64,000 bases of DNA from Palleronia pontilimi (GCF_016412875.1 NZ_JAEKPD010000008.1:62001-126000), one strand, 5' to 3'. Counted from the stretch's first letter, positions 26,830-36,686 are shown. A program made the numbers and translations. Notes: a model not told the origin generated them from the sequence alone.

Positions 26830-27839
26830 ACCGATTTCCCCTTGAATAGCCCGGTGGGCCGGAACAGCAGCACGATCACCAGGATCGCGAAGCTGACGGC
26901 GAACTTGTAGTCGGTGCTCAAAAGCTGCACTAACCCGTCCGGCTCGAGCGGTCCGGGCAGCCAGTATTCCAGCACCTTCTTCCAGGCGTAGGTGACCGTG
27001 ACCTCCGAGAACGCCACCACGAATCCGCCCGCGATGGCACCGATGGGCGAGCCCAGGCCACCGACGATGGCCGCCGCGAAGATCGGCAGCAGCAGCTGGA
27101 AATAGGTGAACGGCTTGAACGACTTGTCGAGCCCGTAAAGCACGCCCGCGACCGCGGCCAGCGCCGCGACGATGACCCAGGTGATGGTGACGACACGCTC
27201 GGGATTGATGCCCGAGAGCAGGGCCAGGTCCTCGTTGTCGGAAAACGCCCGCATGGATTTGCCGGTGCGGGTGCGGTTCAGGAACCAGAACAGCGCCGCC
27301 ACGACGATCACCGCCGTGACGATGGTCATCGCCTGGCTGGTGCGGAAGGCCAAGCCCTCGTCCAGCCCGGTGATCTCGCGGAAATCGCGCGCCGAGATCA
27401 GGAAGCGGGCGCCATCGGCGAAGTTGCGGTCGTCGGGCCCGATGATGAAGCGCACCAGGCCATTGGTCACGAACATCACGCCCATGGACACGATCACCAG
27501 GATCACCGGCGCGACCCTCTGTCGACGGTAGAAGCGATAGACCAGCTTGTCGGTGCCCAGGACCAGAAGCGCGGTGATCGCGATGCCGAAGGGCAGGGCC
27601 AGCAGCGCGGTGGGCAGGGGGCCCAGCGACACGCCCCATCCCTGCAAGAGCCACGTGACAAGGATCGTGGACATCGCGCCGAAAGCCATGGTGTCGCCAT
27701 GGGCGAAGTTGGAAAACCGCAAGATGCCGTAGATCAGCGTGACCCCCAGCGCCCCCAGCGCCAGCTGCGCGCCGTAGGCGGTGGCGGGGATCACGACGAA
27801 ATTCAGCAGCGCGACCAGCCCGTTCAGGAAATCGATCAT
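26826..27839 (-). CDS. livH: Branched-chain amino acid ABC transporter permease LivH
   Basis: Permease of 337 residues with eight or nine helices. The motif LIYGILRFSNFAHGDTMAFG is the classic LivH signature, and the docking region RAFSDNEDLALLSGINPERV is present. The start overlaps the stop of the small exported-protein gene by four bases and the end overlaps livM, so all three are coupled. Confidence 0.93.
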   Translation of the reverse strand: MIDFLNGLVALLNFVVIPATAYGAQLALGALGVTLIYGILRFSNFAHGDTMAFGAMSTILVTWLLQGWGVSLGPLPTALLALPFGIAITALLVLGTDKLVYRFYRRQRVAPVILVIVSMGVMFVTNGLVRFIIGPDDRNFADGARFLISARDFREITGLDEGLAFRTSQAMTIVTAVIVVAALFWFLNRTRTGKSMRAFSDNEDLALLSGINPERVVTITWVIVAALAAVAGVLYGLDKSFKPFTYFQLLLPIFAAAIVGGLGSPIGAIAGGFVVAFSEVTVTYAWKKVLEYWLPGPLEPDGLVQLLSTDYKFAVSFAILVIVLLFRPTGLFKGKSV

Positions 27840-28285
27840 TCCGGCGCCTCGCAGCGGCCGAGATAGGTGATGACCAGCGGCCCGTCCTCCATCGTCACGG
27901 TGTAGACCGCGTCGCCGTCCGGTTCGCGGGCGATGGTGTGGAACGCGCCCGCGCCCTTGCCCGCGAAGGTGGCGCCCGTCTGCGCCATGTCTCCGAACGC
28001 ATCCGCGTAGAGCGTCAGGTCGACCGAGCCGGACACGCTCGACAGCACCGCATCCGGTGCAGATCCGGTCAGCCGCGGATCCACCGCCAGCTGGGCTTCG
28101 AAGGTCGTGTCACTGCACCCGCCAGGTGCGAGGCATTCGACCTTGAAGGCACACGAGAACGTAATGGCCGAACCGGCCTCTTGCGCGGGGGCGTCCGTCG
28201 CCGCGGCCAAAAGCGCGGCACCCAGCATAAGCGCCGCGCCACCCCCATCTTTGTTCTTCCAAATATCCAAATCCCGTCCCCTCAA
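27836..28285 (-). CDS. Small exported protein of unknown function inside the liv operon
   Basis: Up to 149 residues. A hydrophobic stretch (LMLGAALLAAATDAPAQ) looks like a signal peptide with cleavage after AQ, leaving a roughly 115-residue mature protein with four cysteines (FSCAF, VECLAPGGCSD, GRCEAPE). The body is beta-like: GSVDLTLYADAFGDMAQTG and YTVTMEDGPLVITYLGRC. I do not recognise a family. The start is uncertain: a TTG at 28285 gives a basic leader but passes through a dispersed repeat, and an ATG at 28228 gives 130 residues. Its end overlaps the livH start (ATGA), so it is translated with the transporter. Confidence 0.65.
   Translation of the reverse strand: MRGRDLDIWKNKDGGGAALMLGAALLAAATDAPAQEAGSAITFSCAFKVECLAPGGCSDTTFEAQLAVDPRLTGSAPDAVLSSVSGSVDLTLYADAFGDMAQTGATFAGKGAGAFHTIAREPDGDAVYTVTMEDGPLVITYLGRCEAPE
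28246..28273 (-). repeat. Dispersed TATTT/GAACA element, copy 5
   Basis: Minus strand reads GATTTGGATATTTGGAAGAA then CAAAGATG. It lies inside the liv operon, between livF and the body of the small exported-protein gene. Confidence 0.75.
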
Positions 28286-28296
28286 GCGTCCGTCCC

Positions 28297-29010
28297 TCAG
28301 CCCCCCAGAAACGACCGGCGCACATTGTCGTCAGCCAGCAATTCCGCGCCCGTCCCGGTGAAGGCATTGGCGCCCTGCACCAGCACGTATCCCTTGTGCG
28401 CGATGGCCAGCGCCTGGCGCGCGTTCTGCTCGACCATCAGGATCGAGATGCCGGTCCGCGCCACCTCGATGATCCGGTCGAAGAGCTCGTCCATGACGAT
28501 GGGACTGACCCCCGCCGTGGGCTCGTCCAGCATCAGCACCCGCGGCCGGGTCATCAACGCGCGGCCCACGGCCACCTGCTGGCGCTGGCCGCCCGACAGC
28601 TCGCCCGCCGCCTGCCGCCGCTTGTCGCGCAGGATCGGAAACAGCTCGTAGATCTGCTCGATGGTCTTGGCGATGTCGTCACGGCGCAGGAACGCGCCCA
28701 TTTCCAGGTTCTCTTCGACCGTCATGGACGTGAAGATGTTGTTTGTCTGCGGCACGAAGGCCATGCCCTTGGCGACGCGTTCCTGCGGCTTCAGGGCGGT
28801 GATATCCTCGCCGCCCAGCCGCACGGACCCCGATCGCAGGTTCAGCATCCCGAAAACGGCCTTCATGGCGGTGGACTTGCCCGCGCCGTTGGGACCGACG
28901 ATCACCGCGATCTCGCCATCCTCGACCGCGATCGTGCAGTCATGCAGGATGTCCGCGCCGCTGCCGTAGCCGCCGGTCATCGCTTCGCCGATCAGGAAGG
29001 GTGCGCTCAC
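28297..29010 (-). CDS. livF: Branched-chain amino acid ABC transporter ATPase LivF
   Basis: ATP-binding subunit of 237 residues. Walker A is VGPNGAGKSTAMK, the signature LSGGQRQQVAVGRAL, Walker B VLMLDEPTAG and the switch region MVEQNA, whose glutamate-glutamine form is typical of LivF. The start overlaps the livG TGA by four bases. Confidence 0.94.
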   Translation of the reverse strand: MSAPFLIGEAMTGGYGSGADILHDCTIAVEDGEIAVIVGPNGAGKSTAMKAVFGMLNLRSGSVRLGGEDITALKPQERVAKGMAFVPQTNNIFTSMTVEENLEMGAFLRRDDIAKTIEQIYELFPILRDKRRQAAGELSGGQRQQVAVGRALMTRPRVLMLDEPTAGVSPIVMDELFDRIIEVARTGISILMVEQNARQALAIAHKGYVLVQGANAFTGTGAELLADDNVRRSFLGG

Positions 29011-29783
29011 GCGGGCACCTCGTTCTTCAGACCGGTGCCCAGATAGGCCTCGATCACGGCATCGTTATTCTTGATCTCGTCGATGGTGCCCTGCGCCAGC
29101 ACCTTGCCCTCGGCCATGACGATGACCGGATCGCAAAGACGACCGATGAAATCCATGTCGTGCTCGATCATGCAGAAGGTGTAGCCGCGCTCGCGGTTGA
29201 GCCGCAGGATCGCGTCGCCGATGGTGTTGAGAAGCGTGCGGTTCACGCCCGCGCCGACCTCGTCCAGGAACACGATCTTGGCGTCCACCATCATGGTGCG
29301 GCCCAGTTCCAGCAGCTTCTTCTGGCCGCCCGAGAGGTTGCCTGCCTTTTCATCCTTCAAGTGATCTATGGTCAGGAAATCAAGCACTTCGTCGGCCTTC
29401 TTCAGAAGCGCGCGTTCCTCGTCTGCGATGCGCGCGCGCTGGAACCATGCCGCCATCAGCCCTTCGCCGGATTGCCCGCCCGGCACCATCATCAGGTTCT
29501 CGCGCACGCTCATCGAGCCGAACTCGTGCGCGATCTGGAACGTCCGAAGCAGCCTCTTGTGAAACAGGGTGTGCGGCGGCAGGCCGGTGATATCGTCGCC
29601 GGCCATGGTCACTTTGCCGCTGGTCGGGGGCAGCACACCCGCGATCACGTTGAACAGGGTCGTCTTGCCGGCGCCGTTCGGCCCGATCAATCCCGTGATG
29701 GAACCTTCCTTGATTTCCAGGGTTGCTCCATCGACGGCGCGGAAGCCCCCGAAATGCTTATGGACGTCGGTAACGACGATCAT
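29007..29783 (-). CDS. livG: Branched-chain amino acid ABC transporter ATPase LivG
   Basis: ATP-binding subunit of 258 residues. Walker A is IGPNGAGKTTLFN, followed by the LivG-type segment FHKRLLRTFQIAHEFGSMSV. The signature is LSGGQKKLLELGRTM, Walker B IVFLDEVGAGVN (Glu in LDEV), and the switch MIEHDMDF. It follows livJ after a 116-base gap holding a hairpin and precedes livF with a 4-base overlap. Confidence 0.94.
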   Translation of the reverse strand: MIVVTDVHKHFGGFRAVDGATLEIKEGSITGLIGPNGAGKTTLFNVIAGVLPPTSGKVTMAGDDITGLPPHTLFHKRLLRTFQIAHEFGSMSVRENLMMVPGGQSGEGLMAAWFQRARIADEERALLKKADEVLDFLTIDHLKDEKAGNLSGGQKKLLELGRTMMVDAKIVFLDEVGAGVNRTLLNTIGDAILRLNRERGYTFCMIEHDMDFIGRLCDPVIVMAEGKVLAQGTIDEIKNNDAVIEAYLGTGLKNEVPA

Positions 29784-29850
29784 TTTCCCTGCTCCCCCTG
29801 GGGTCCGATTTGTCCCGATCGGTGCATTTGGCCAAGCCCTGTCGCAGTTC

Positions 29851-29876
29851 AGCCCGGCACGCTCGCGTGCCGGGCT
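29851..29876. promoter_or_regulatory. 11-bp perfect hairpin between livJ and livG
   Basis: AGCCCGGCACG pairs with CGTGCCGGGCT around the loop CTCG. There is no T run on the livJ strand, so it is probably an mRNA-stabilising or attenuating intercistronic structure that keeps the binding protein more abundant than the membrane parts, rather than a full terminator. Confidence 0.6.
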
Positions 29877-29899
29877 GTTCCTTGTCTGCCAGGAAGGAC

Positions 29900-31096
29900 T
29901 TAGCGGATTTCCACCTGGCTGAACGCGCCGTCCTCGACGGTGTATTCGAGGTAGGTTCCGGCGGCTTCGCCCGGCCCGATCAGCTCGACATTGGTGGCGC
30001 CCACGTAGTCGATGTCGCCGCCTTCGGCCAGGATGTCGAACGCCTTCTTCAGATCGCCCGGCAGGATCGGCTCACCCGGTGCGTTGGCCACGTCCAGGAT
30101 CGACGCCTTGTACTCGTTGGGATCGGACGAACCGGCGGCCTGCATCGCCAGCGCGATCAGCGCGGCGGCGTCATAGCTTTCACGGGTGTAGGACGACGCG
30201 GGATCGAAACCGGCCGCATCGGCCAGGCCCGCGAACGCCTCGGTGCCTTCGCCTTCCGACCACGGCACGGCGCCGTACGAGCCGTTGAGATCCGGCCCGA
30301 TCGAGGCCAGCAGATCCTCGGAATACATGCCGTCGCCCATCATGAACGTGTCGAACGCGCCGGAGTCCAGCGCGCCGCGGATCATGCCCTGGCCGCCCTG
30401 GTCGGCATAGCCCAGCACCACCAGCACGTCGCCACCGGCCGAGGCCAGCGCGCCGACTTCGGCCGAATAGTCGCCCTTGCCGTCCTCGTGGCTGGCATTC
30501 AGCGTCACGGTGCCGCCATTGGCCTCGAAGGCCGCGATGAAGCTGTCCGACAGGCCCTGGCCGTAGTCGTTGTTGGTGTAGGTCACGGCGACTTCGGTGA
30601 CACCCTTGCTGTCCAGGATGTTGGCCAGCACTTCGCCCTGGCGCGCGTCGCTGGGCGCGGTGCGGAAGAACAGGCCGTTATCCTCGGCTTCCGACAGGCC
30701 GGGCGACGTGGCGGAGGGCGAGATCATGACCATGCCGTTGGGCACGGCCACGTTGGCCAGGATCGCACCGGTCACGCCCGAGCAATCGGCGCCCATGATG
30801 CCGGAAATGCCGTCCGAGGTGATCAGGCGTTCGGCCGCGGCGGTGGCGGCGGCGGCGTCGACGCAGGTGCTGTCGGCGGTCACGGCCTCGATCATCTTGC
30901 CGTCCAGGATGCCGCCCGCGTCGTTGATCTCGGACACGGCCAATTGAGCCGATTCCGACATGCTGGGGGTGATGGATTCGATGGGTCCGGTGAAGCCCAG
31001 GATGATCCCGAGCTTGATGACGTTCTCATGGGCTGCGCCGAAGGCGGCGGTGCCCGCGACGGCGGTTACGGCCGAGGCCATAAGCAGTTTCTTCAT
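29900..31096 (-). CDS. livJ: Branched-chain amino acid ABC transporter substrate-binding protein LivJ
   Basis: Periplasmic binding protein of 398 residues. The signal peptide (MKKLLMASAVTAVAGTAAFG, then AAHE) is clear. The mature part begins VIKLGIILGFTGPIESITPS, the usual start of a type I periplasmic fold, with MGADCSGVTGAI and VAVTYTNNDYGQGLSD as further marks. The ATG at 31096 has the ribosome-binding site GGGAG. It is the first gene of the liv operon; the actual amino acid specificity cannot be read from sequence. Confidence 0.92.
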   Translation of the reverse strand: MKKLLMASAVTAVAGTAAFGAAHENVIKLGIILGFTGPIESITPSMSESAQLAVSEINDAGGILDGKMIEAVTADSTCVDAAAATAAAERLITSDGISGIMGADCSGVTGAILANVAVPNGMVMISPSATSPGLSEAEDNGLFFRTAPSDARQGEVLANILDSKGVTEVAVTYTNNDYGQGLSDSFIAAFEANGGTVTLNASHEDGKGDYSAEVGALASAGGDVLVVLGYADQGGQGMIRGALDSGAFDTFMMGDGMYSEDLLASIGPDLNGSYGAVPWSEGEGTEAFAGLADAAGFDPASSYTRESYDAAALIALAMQAAGSSDPNEYKASILDVANAPGEPILPGDLKKAFDILAEGGDIDYVGATNVELIGPGEAAGTYLEYTVEDGAFSQVEIR

Positions 31097-31203
31097 TGCA
31101 AAGACTCCCTGTCTTTTTTTGTTTGCGGGCGGATGATTGGCAGTTTTGATGTGGTTTTGCAATCGGTCCCGATGGCCAGGTGACCCAAGGTCGGGTCTGC
31201 CGA

Positions 31204-32190
31204 TCAGGCCGACGCCGCGTGGCTGCCCCGCTCGCGATAGGGCGTCTTGTCGTAATGGGCGCGGTAGCATTTCGAGAAATGCGACGGCGAGGTGAAGCCG
31301 CAGGCCAGCGCCACGTTGATGACGCTCATGTCGGTCTGCATCAGCAGGTTGCGCGCCTTCTGGAGGCGCAGTTCCATGTAATACCGCTTTGGGCTGCGGC
31401 TGAGATACCGGCGGAACAGCCGTTCCAGCTGCCGGGTGCTCATGCCCACGTCGCGTGCCAGGGTGGCCGGGCTGATCGGGTCTTCGATGCTGGCCTCCAT
31501 GATCTGGATGACCTGGGCCAGCTTGGGGTGGCGCACCCCGATGCGGGTCGGCACGCTCAGCCGCTGGGTGTCCTGGTCGGTGCGGATCGAGCTGTAGATC
31601 ATCTGGTCCGCCACCCCGTTTGCCAGGTCTTCGCCGTGGTGATCGGCGACCAGCTTCAGGAACAGGTCGATCGACGACGTGCCGCCCGCCGTGGTCATGC
31701 GGTTGCCATCGGTGGTGAAGACCGACCGCGTCAGGGTCACGTCCGGGAAATCTTCGAGAAAGCTGTCCTGGTTTTCCCAGTGGATCGTGGCGCGCTTGCC
31801 GTCCAGAAGACCGGCCTTCGCCATCGCGAAGGATCCCGTGCACAGCGCCGCGACCGAAACGCCGCGCCGTGCCTCGCGGCGCAGCCAGTTCAAAAGCTTG
31901 CGGGTGGTGGCAGCACCGATGTCCACGCCGCCGCACAGCACGATCATCGAATCGCGCCCCAGATCCGGCAGGTCCGAGTCGAGCACGAAGGACGTGCCCG
32001 CCGAACAGGCGATCTGGGTGCCGCCTTCGCCCACCAGCGTCCAGCGATACAGCGTCTTTCCCGATAACCGGTTGGCGATGCGCAGACATTCCATGGCGCC
32101 GGCGAAGCTGATCAGGCTGAAATTCGGCAGCAGGGTGAAGGCGACGTGTCGCGTGGCGGGATTGATCGTGGCGTCGGTCGCGTGGGTCAT
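31204..32190 (-). CDS. GlxA-family AraC-type transcriptional regulator
   Basis: 328-residue regulator. The N-terminal DJ-1/PfpI-like domain (about 15-200) has the nucleophile-elbow-like [13 protein letters not shown]. The C-terminal double helix-turn-helix of the AraC family reads [20 protein letters not shown] and [20 protein letters not shown]. Relatives control choline, betaine, carnitine or arginine metabolism. It lies upstream of livJ on the same strand and is divergent from the DAHP synthase gene, so the liv operon is one candidate target. The ATG at 32190 is chosen; an alternative start is 51 bases upstream. Confidence 0.87.
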   Translation of the reverse strand: MTHATDATINPATRHVAFTLLPNFSLISFAGAMECLRIANRLSGKTLYRWTLVGEGGTQIACSAGTSFVLDSDLPDLGRDSMIVLCGGVDIGAATTRKLLNWLRREARRGVSVAALCTGSFAMAKAGLLDGKRATIHWENQDSFLEDFPDVTLTRSVFTTDGNRMTTAGGTSSIDLFLKLVADHHGEDLANGVADQMIYSSIRTDQDTQRLSVPTRIGVRHPKLAQVIQIMEASIEDPISPATLARDVGMSTRQLERLFRRYLSRSPKRYYMELRLQKARNLLMQTDMSVINVALACGFTSPSHFSKCYRAHYDKTPYRERGSHAASA

Positions 32191-32306
32191 GTCGGCTTGC
32201 GCCCCGGTCCTTGGATGCAGTGTTGCCCGGAATCCATACACCTATCGCCTTGCCCCGCAAGAATTTCCGACCCGCGGGCCCGATCGCGGCGATGCGTTTT
32301 GGCGGT

Positions 32307-32334
32307 TTGCAAGGCAAATGGATCGGCCTATACA
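32307..32334 (+). promoter_or_regulatory. Candidate sigma-70-type promoter of the DAHP synthase gene
   Basis: TTGCAA and TATACA separated by 16 bases, about 40 bases upstream of the start codon. The match is fair for an alphaproteobacterial housekeeping promoter. Confidence 0.5.
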
Positions 32335-32372
32335 GCCTATTCTACGCAAAACACCTCCGAAGGAGCCATCCC

Positions 32373-33743
32373 ATGGCTGATTGGCAGAAATCGTCCTGGC
32401 GCACCCGCGAGCGGATCCAGATGCCCGATTACACCGACGCGGCCGCGCTGCAGGCGGTCGAAGCGCGGCTGGCCAAGTTCCCGCCGCTGGTCTTCGCGGG
32501 CGAGGCGCGCACCCTGCGCGAAGAGCTGGCGGCCGTGTCGCGCGGCGAGGCCTTCCTGCTGCAAGGCGGCGATTGCGCCGAGTCCTTCGCGGAATTCGCC
32601 GCCGACACGATCCGCGACACGTTCAAGGTGATGCTGCAGATGGCGATGGTTCTGACCTACGGCGCCAAGGTGCCCACGGTGAAGGTCGGCCGCATGGCGG
32701 GGCAATTCGCCAAGCCGCGCAGCGCGCCCACCGAAACGGTGCAGGGCACCGAGTTGCCCAGCTATCGCGGCGACATCATCAACGGCTTCGACTTCACCCC
32801 CGAAGCGCGGATCCCCGATCCCAACCGGATGCTCGAGGCCTATACCCAGGCGGCCGCCACGCTGAACCTGCTGCGCGCGTTCTCGAAGGGCGGGTTCGCC
32901 GACGTGCACCGCGTGCATGCCTGGACGCTGGGCTTCACCGACGACGACGAGGCCGGCAAGTACCGCGACATGGCGAACCGCATCCAGGACACGCTGGATT
33001 TCATCACCGCGGCGGGCCTGACCTCGGACAACAATGCCGAGCTGTCGACCGTGGATTTCTATACCTCGCACGAAGCGCTGCTGCTGGAATACGAAGAGGC
33101 GCTGACGCGGGTCGACAGCACCTCGGGCCAGACGATCGCGGGCTCGGGGCACCTGATCTGGATCGGCGACCGCACGCGGCAGCCCGACGGCGCCCACGTG
33201 GAATATTGCCGGGGCGTGTCGAACCCCATCGGGCTGAAATGCGGACCCAGCATGACCGCGGACGATCTGAAGAAGCTGATGGCGACCTTGAACCCCGACA
33301 ACGATCCGGGCCGACTGACCCTGATCGCGCGGTTCGGCGCGGGCACCGTGGGCGATCACCTGCCGCGCCTGATCAAGACGGTGCGCGACGAGGGCGCGAA
33401 CGTCGTCTGGTCCTGCGATCCCATGCACGGCAATACGATCAAGTCGGCGTCGGGCTACAAGACCCGGCCCTTCGACAGCGTTCTGCGCGAGGTGCAGGAG
33501 TTCTTCGCCGTCCACAATGCCGAAGGCACCATCCCCGGCGGCGTGCATTTCGAGATGACGGGCAAGGACGTGACCGAATGCACCGGTGGCGTGCGTGCCG
33601 TCACGGACGAGGATCTGTCGGACCGCTATCACACCGCCTGCGATCCGCGTCTGAATGCCAGCCAGTCGCTGGAACTGGCGTTCCTGGTGGCCGAAGAGCT
33701 GCGCAACCGCGGCGACGCCGAGCGTCAGCGCGCGGCGGGCTGA
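32373..33743 (+). CDS. Class II 3-deoxy-7-phosphoheptulonate (DAHP) synthase
   Basis: First enzyme of the shikimate pathway, condensing phosphoenolpyruvate with erythrose 4-phosphate. 456 residues, the plant/actinobacterial (class II) type. Marks: [49 protein letters not shown] and [16 protein letters not shown], which together supply metal and substrate ligands. The ATG at 32373 has a strong ribosome-binding site (GAAGGAG). aroQ, another shikimate gene, is 14 kb away. A hairpin overlaps its stop codon. Confidence 0.95.
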   Translation: MADWQKSSWRTRERIQMPDYTDAAALQAVEARLAKFPPLVFAGEARTLREELAAVSRGEAFLLQGGDCAESFAEFAADTIRDTFKVMLQMAMVLTYGAKVPTVKVGRMAGQFAKPRSAPTETVQGTELPSYRGDIINGFDFTPEARIPDPNRMLEAYTQAAATLNLLRAFSKGGFADVHRVHAWTLGFTDDDEAGKYRDMANRIQDTLDFITAAGLTSDNNAELSTVDFYTSHEALLLEYEEALTRVDSTSGQTIAGSGHLIWIGDRTRQPDGAHVEYCRGVSNPIGLKCGPSMTADDLKKLMATLNPDNDPGRLTLIARFGAGTVGDHLPRLIKTVRDEGANVVWSCDPMHGNTIKSASGYKTRPFDSVLREVQEFFAVHNAEGTIPGGVHFEMTGKDVTECTGGVRAVTDEDLSDRYHTACDPRLNASQSLELAFLVAEELRNRGDAERQRAAG

Positions 33744-33765
33744 CAGCGCGGCCCGCGCGCCGTCA
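33741..33765. terminator. Hairpin shared by two convergent genes
   Basis: TGACAGCGCG pairs with CGCGCCGTCA (one mismatch) around GCCCG. The first three bases are the DAHP synthase stop and the last three the PAS gene stop on the other strand. It lacks a T run, so termination efficiency is doubtful. Confidence 0.45.
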
Positions 33766-34452
33766 GGCGTCGTTGGAAATCACGGTCAGCTTGCCCCGCA
33801 TCCGGTCGCGATCCCGCAGCCGGTCGCGCGCGGCATCGGCTGCGGTGAAATCCGGCCCGGGCGTGGCAGGGCCGAAATCGGGACGCGAGCCGTAGCCCAG
33901 CAGCGTCCGCCGATCCTGGCCCACCAGGTCGAAGCGCTGCGGGGCGCGCACGTCCTTGCCGCCCGCGCTCATGCACCCGATGACGCGGCTGACCTCGCCC
34001 GCGCGGTCGCGCAGCGGCAAAAGCAGCATCCGCGCGGCAAGTCGGCCGCGCAGGCCCTGGCGACGGCTCTGCAGGACCAGCTCGACCCGTGCGGGTTCAT
34101 CGAAGATGGCCGACAGGCTGTCCTTCAGCTCGTCCCGCGCGCCGGGCGTGAACAGCGCCGAGAACGGCATCCCGCGCAGATCCATGCCCAGCAGCGACGA
34201 GACCTGCTGCCCGGCCAGCCGGAACCGGGCCATGCCGGGCGCGATGCGTTCCAGCAGGAAGGTCTGGTCCAGCGTCTGCTCCAGCCCGCGCGGATCGACC
34301 TCGTCGCGGTAGGGCATGATGCGGCCCGCCGAAAGCGCGGTCCAGTAGGTTTCCAGCGCGTGGAAGCAGTCGATGCCGTCCGCCTTCGGACGGCGCGAAT
34401 TGAGCGCGACGATCTTGTCGTCCTTGCCGTGGTCGGGCGTGTATCCGAACAT
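33763..34452 (-). CDS. PAS-domain protein (PAS_5 type)
   Basis: Soluble 229-residue protein with one PAS-like domain (about 25-165: YWTALSAGRIMPYRDEVDPR, FLLERIAPGMARFRLAGQQV, then RGMPFSALF). No output domain is attached. The C-terminus is basic (RDRLRDRDRMRGKLTV). Such proteins are frequent in Rhodobacteraceae and of unknown role. Some relatives have been linked to c-di-GMP or redox signalling, but nothing in this sequence decides it. Confidence 0.8.
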   Translation of the reverse strand: MFGYTPDHGKDDKIVALNSRRPKADGIDCFHALETYWTALSAGRIMPYRDEVDPRGLEQTLDQTFLLERIAPGMARFRLAGQQVSSLLGMDLRGMPFSALFTPGARDELKDSLSAIFDEPARVELVLQSRRQGLRGRLAARMLLLPLRDRAGEVSRVIGCMSAGGKDVRAPQRFDLVGQDRRTLLGYGSRPDFGPATPGPDFTAADAARDRLRDRDRMRGKLTVISNDA

Positions 34453-34605
34453 GCCTATCCCCTGTCTCTTTCCGGGTGGACCCGCGTTGTCGTGCGCTGA
34501 AGGCTCTGCTAACGCTGGTCCGATACTGAATGCCGCCCCCGAATGTGACCATATAATGTCTTGCGCCGGATTTCCGCCTTATTTTGTTCAAAAGGTTAAC
34601 ACCCG

Positions 34606-35499
34606 ATGATCCATTCGATGACGGCCTTCGCGTCGGGAACCGGTGCGCGGGACGGCTTGAGCTGGACGTGGGATCTGCGCAGCGTGAACGCGCGCGGGCT
34701 GGACCTGCGGATCCGGGTCCCGGACTGGATCGACGGGCTCGAGCCGGGGTTGCGGGCCCTGCTGCAAAAGGGGCTGTCCCGGGGATCGGTGACGCTGGGC
34801 CTCAGGCTGATCCGGGACACGGGCCCCGAGGACGGGCCGGATGCCGATGCGATCGACCTGACACTGGCGCGGATCGCCGCCGTCCAGGGGCGCGCCGCGG
34901 CGCAGGGGATGTCGTTGGCCCCGTGTTCGGCGGCGGACGTGCTGGAGCTGAGCGCGGGGCAGGGGCCGCGCCAGTCGAGCCCGGACGAGGTGGCATCCCT
35001 GCGCGCCGCGCTGCTGGCCGAGTTCGAGGCGACGATCCTGCCCGCGTTCCTTGCGATGCGCGCGACCGAGGGCGCGGCCCTGAAGACCGTGCTGCTCGAC
35101 CAAGTCGCGCAGGTGGCGGCCCTGACCGATACCGCCGCCGCGCAGGCCGAAGCCCGCCTGCCGCAGGTGCGCGAAACCCTGAAAGCGGCGCTGGCACGGG
35201 TCGTGGACAACACCGACGGCGCCGATCCAGACCGCGTGGCGCAAGAGCTCGCGTTGCTGGCGGTCAAGGCCGACGTGACCGAGGAAATCGATCGTCTGCG
35301 GACCCATGTCGCTGCCGCGCGCGATCACCTGGCGGGCGACGGGCCCACGGGCCGCAAGCTCGATTTCCTGACGCAGGAGTTCAACCGCGAGGCCAACACG
35401 CTCTGCGCCAAGGCGCAGGACGCCGCGCTGACCGCCACCGGCTTGCAACTGAAGGCCGTCATCGACCAGATGCGCGAGCAGGTCCAGAACGTGGAATGA
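34606..35499 (+). CDS. yicC: YicC/YloC-family endoribonuclease
   Basis: 297-residue member of the YicC family, endoribonucleases known in E. coli to act in small-RNA turnover. It starts IHSMTAFASGTG, in the usual MIRSMTGF position. The C-terminal domain has EEIDRLRTHVAAARDHL and KLDFLTQEFNREANTLCAKA, near-invariant in the family. gmk follows after three bases, a pairing conserved in many bacteria. Confidence 0.93.
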   Translation: MIHSMTAFASGTGARDGLSWTWDLRSVNARGLDLRIRVPDWIDGLEPGLRALLQKGLSRGSVTLGLRLIRDTGPEDGPDADAIDLTLARIAAVQGRAAAQGMSLAPCSAADVLELSAGQGPRQSSPDEVASLRAALLAEFEATILPAFLAMRATEGAALKTVLLDQVAQVAALTDTAAAQAEARLPQVRETLKAALARVVDNTDGADPDRVAQELALLAVKADVTEEIDRLRTHVAAARDHLAGDGPTGRKLDFLTQEFNREANTLCAKAQDAALTATGLQLKAVIDQMREQVQNVE

Positions 35500-35502
35500 T
35501 GC

Positions 35503-36153
35503 ATGGCTGAGAAAACGGCCCGGCGCGGGCTACTGATCATCCTCAGCTCGCCTTCGGGGGCGGGCAAGTCGACGCTGGCACGGCGGCTGCGCGACTGGGA
35601 TCCGAGCATCGAGTTCTCGATCTCGGCCACCACGCGCAAGCCGCGCGAGGGCGAGCAGCACGGCCGCGAATACTTCTTCGTCAGCGAGCCCGAGTTCAAG
35701 CGTTCGGTCACCGATGGCGCAATGCTCGAGCATGCCCATGTCTTCGGCAATTTCTACGGCTCGCCCCGCGGTCCGGTGGAAGCGGCCATCGGGGCGGGCC
35801 GCGACGTGCTGTTCGACATCGACTGGCAGGGCGCGCAGCAGATCCGCAACTCGCCCCTGGATACCAACACCCTGTCGATCTTCCTGCTGCCGCCGTCGAT
35901 CCGCGAGCTGCGCCGCAGGCTGGAAGAGCGCGGCCAGGACGACGCCGCCACCATCGACCGGCGCATGCAGAAAAGCTGGGACGAGATCAGCCATTGGGAC
36001 GGCTACGATTTCGTCCTTGTGAACGAAGACCTGCAAGCGACGGAAGAAAAACTGAAATCCATCATCACCGCCGCGCGTCTGCGCCGCACGCAGCAGCCCC
36101 GGCTGACCGAGCATGTGCGCAAACTGCAGGCCGAATTCGAGGACCGCCCATGA
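35503..36153 (+). CDS. gmk: Guanylate kinase
   Basis: Phosphorylates GMP to GDP with ATP, 216 residues. The P-loop is [16 protein letters not shown]. The GMP-binding segment reads [20 protein letters not shown], and [11 protein letters not shown] holds the Walker B aspartate. The stop overlaps the start of the carbonic anhydrase-like gene by four bases. Confidence 0.96.
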   Translation: MAEKTARRGLLIILSSPSGAGKSTLARRLRDWDPSIEFSISATTRKPREGEQHGREYFFVSEPEFKRSVTDGAMLEHAHVFGNFYGSPRGPVEAAIGAGRDVLFDIDWQGAQQIRNSPLDTNTLSIFLLPPSIRELRRRLEERGQDDAATIDRRMQKSWDEISHWDGYDFVLVNEDLQATEEKLKSIITAARLRRTQQPRLTEHVRKLQAEFEDRP

Positions 36154-36686
36154 TCTACGACCTGGATGGCAATACCCCATTGATCGACCCCGACGGCACC
36201 GTCTGGATCGCGCCCGACGCCAACATCATCGGCAAGGTGGTGCTCGGGTCGAAAGCGTCGGTCTGGTTCTGCGCCACGCTGCGCGGCGACAACGAGGAAA
36301 TCCGCGTGGGCGCCGGGTCGAACGTGCAGGAAAACTGCGTGCTCCACACCGACATGGGCTTCCCGCTGACCATCGCCACGAACTGCACGATCGGCCACAA
36401 GGCGATGCTGCATGGCTGCACGATCGGGGACAATTCGCTGATCGGCATGGGCGCCACGATCCTGAATGGCGCCAAGATCGGTCGGAACTGCCTGATCGGG
36501 GCCGGGGCGCTGGTGACCGAAGGCAAGGAGATCCCCGACGGATCGCTGGTCATGGGCGCGCCGGGAAAGGTGGTCCGTCAGCTCGATGACGATGCCATCG
36601 CGGGGCTGGAAGCGTCGGCTTTGCACTACCAGCAGAACGCCGCCCGCTATGCCAAGGGTCTGACCGCGCTGGGGGATGGTCGATGA
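36150..36686 (+). CDS. Gamma-class carbonic anhydrase family protein
   Basis: Left-handed beta-helix hexapeptide protein of 178 residues, YrdA/gamma-CA type. Metal-ligand histidines are expected in CVLHTDMG and in [14 protein letters not shown]; all three are present. Zinc or iron binding is likely, with carbonic anhydrase activity plausible but not proven for this subgroup. It is translationally coupled to gmk upstream and to the PLP enzyme downstream (both ATGA overlaps). Confidence 0.92.
   Translation: MIYDLDGNTPLIDPDGTVWIAPDANIIGKVVLGSKASVWFCATLRGDNEEIRVGAGSNVQENCVLHTDMGFPLTIATNCTIGHKAMLHGCTIGDNSLIGMGATILNGAKIGRNCLIGAGALVTEGKEIPDGSLVMGAPGKVVRQLDDDAIAGLEASALHYQQNAARYAKGLTALGDGR

Noticed and set aside
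34552-34557. TATAAT upstream of yicC as a promoter
   Set aside because: The -10 is perfect but no reasonable -35 is found 16-18 bases upstream, so I did not list it.
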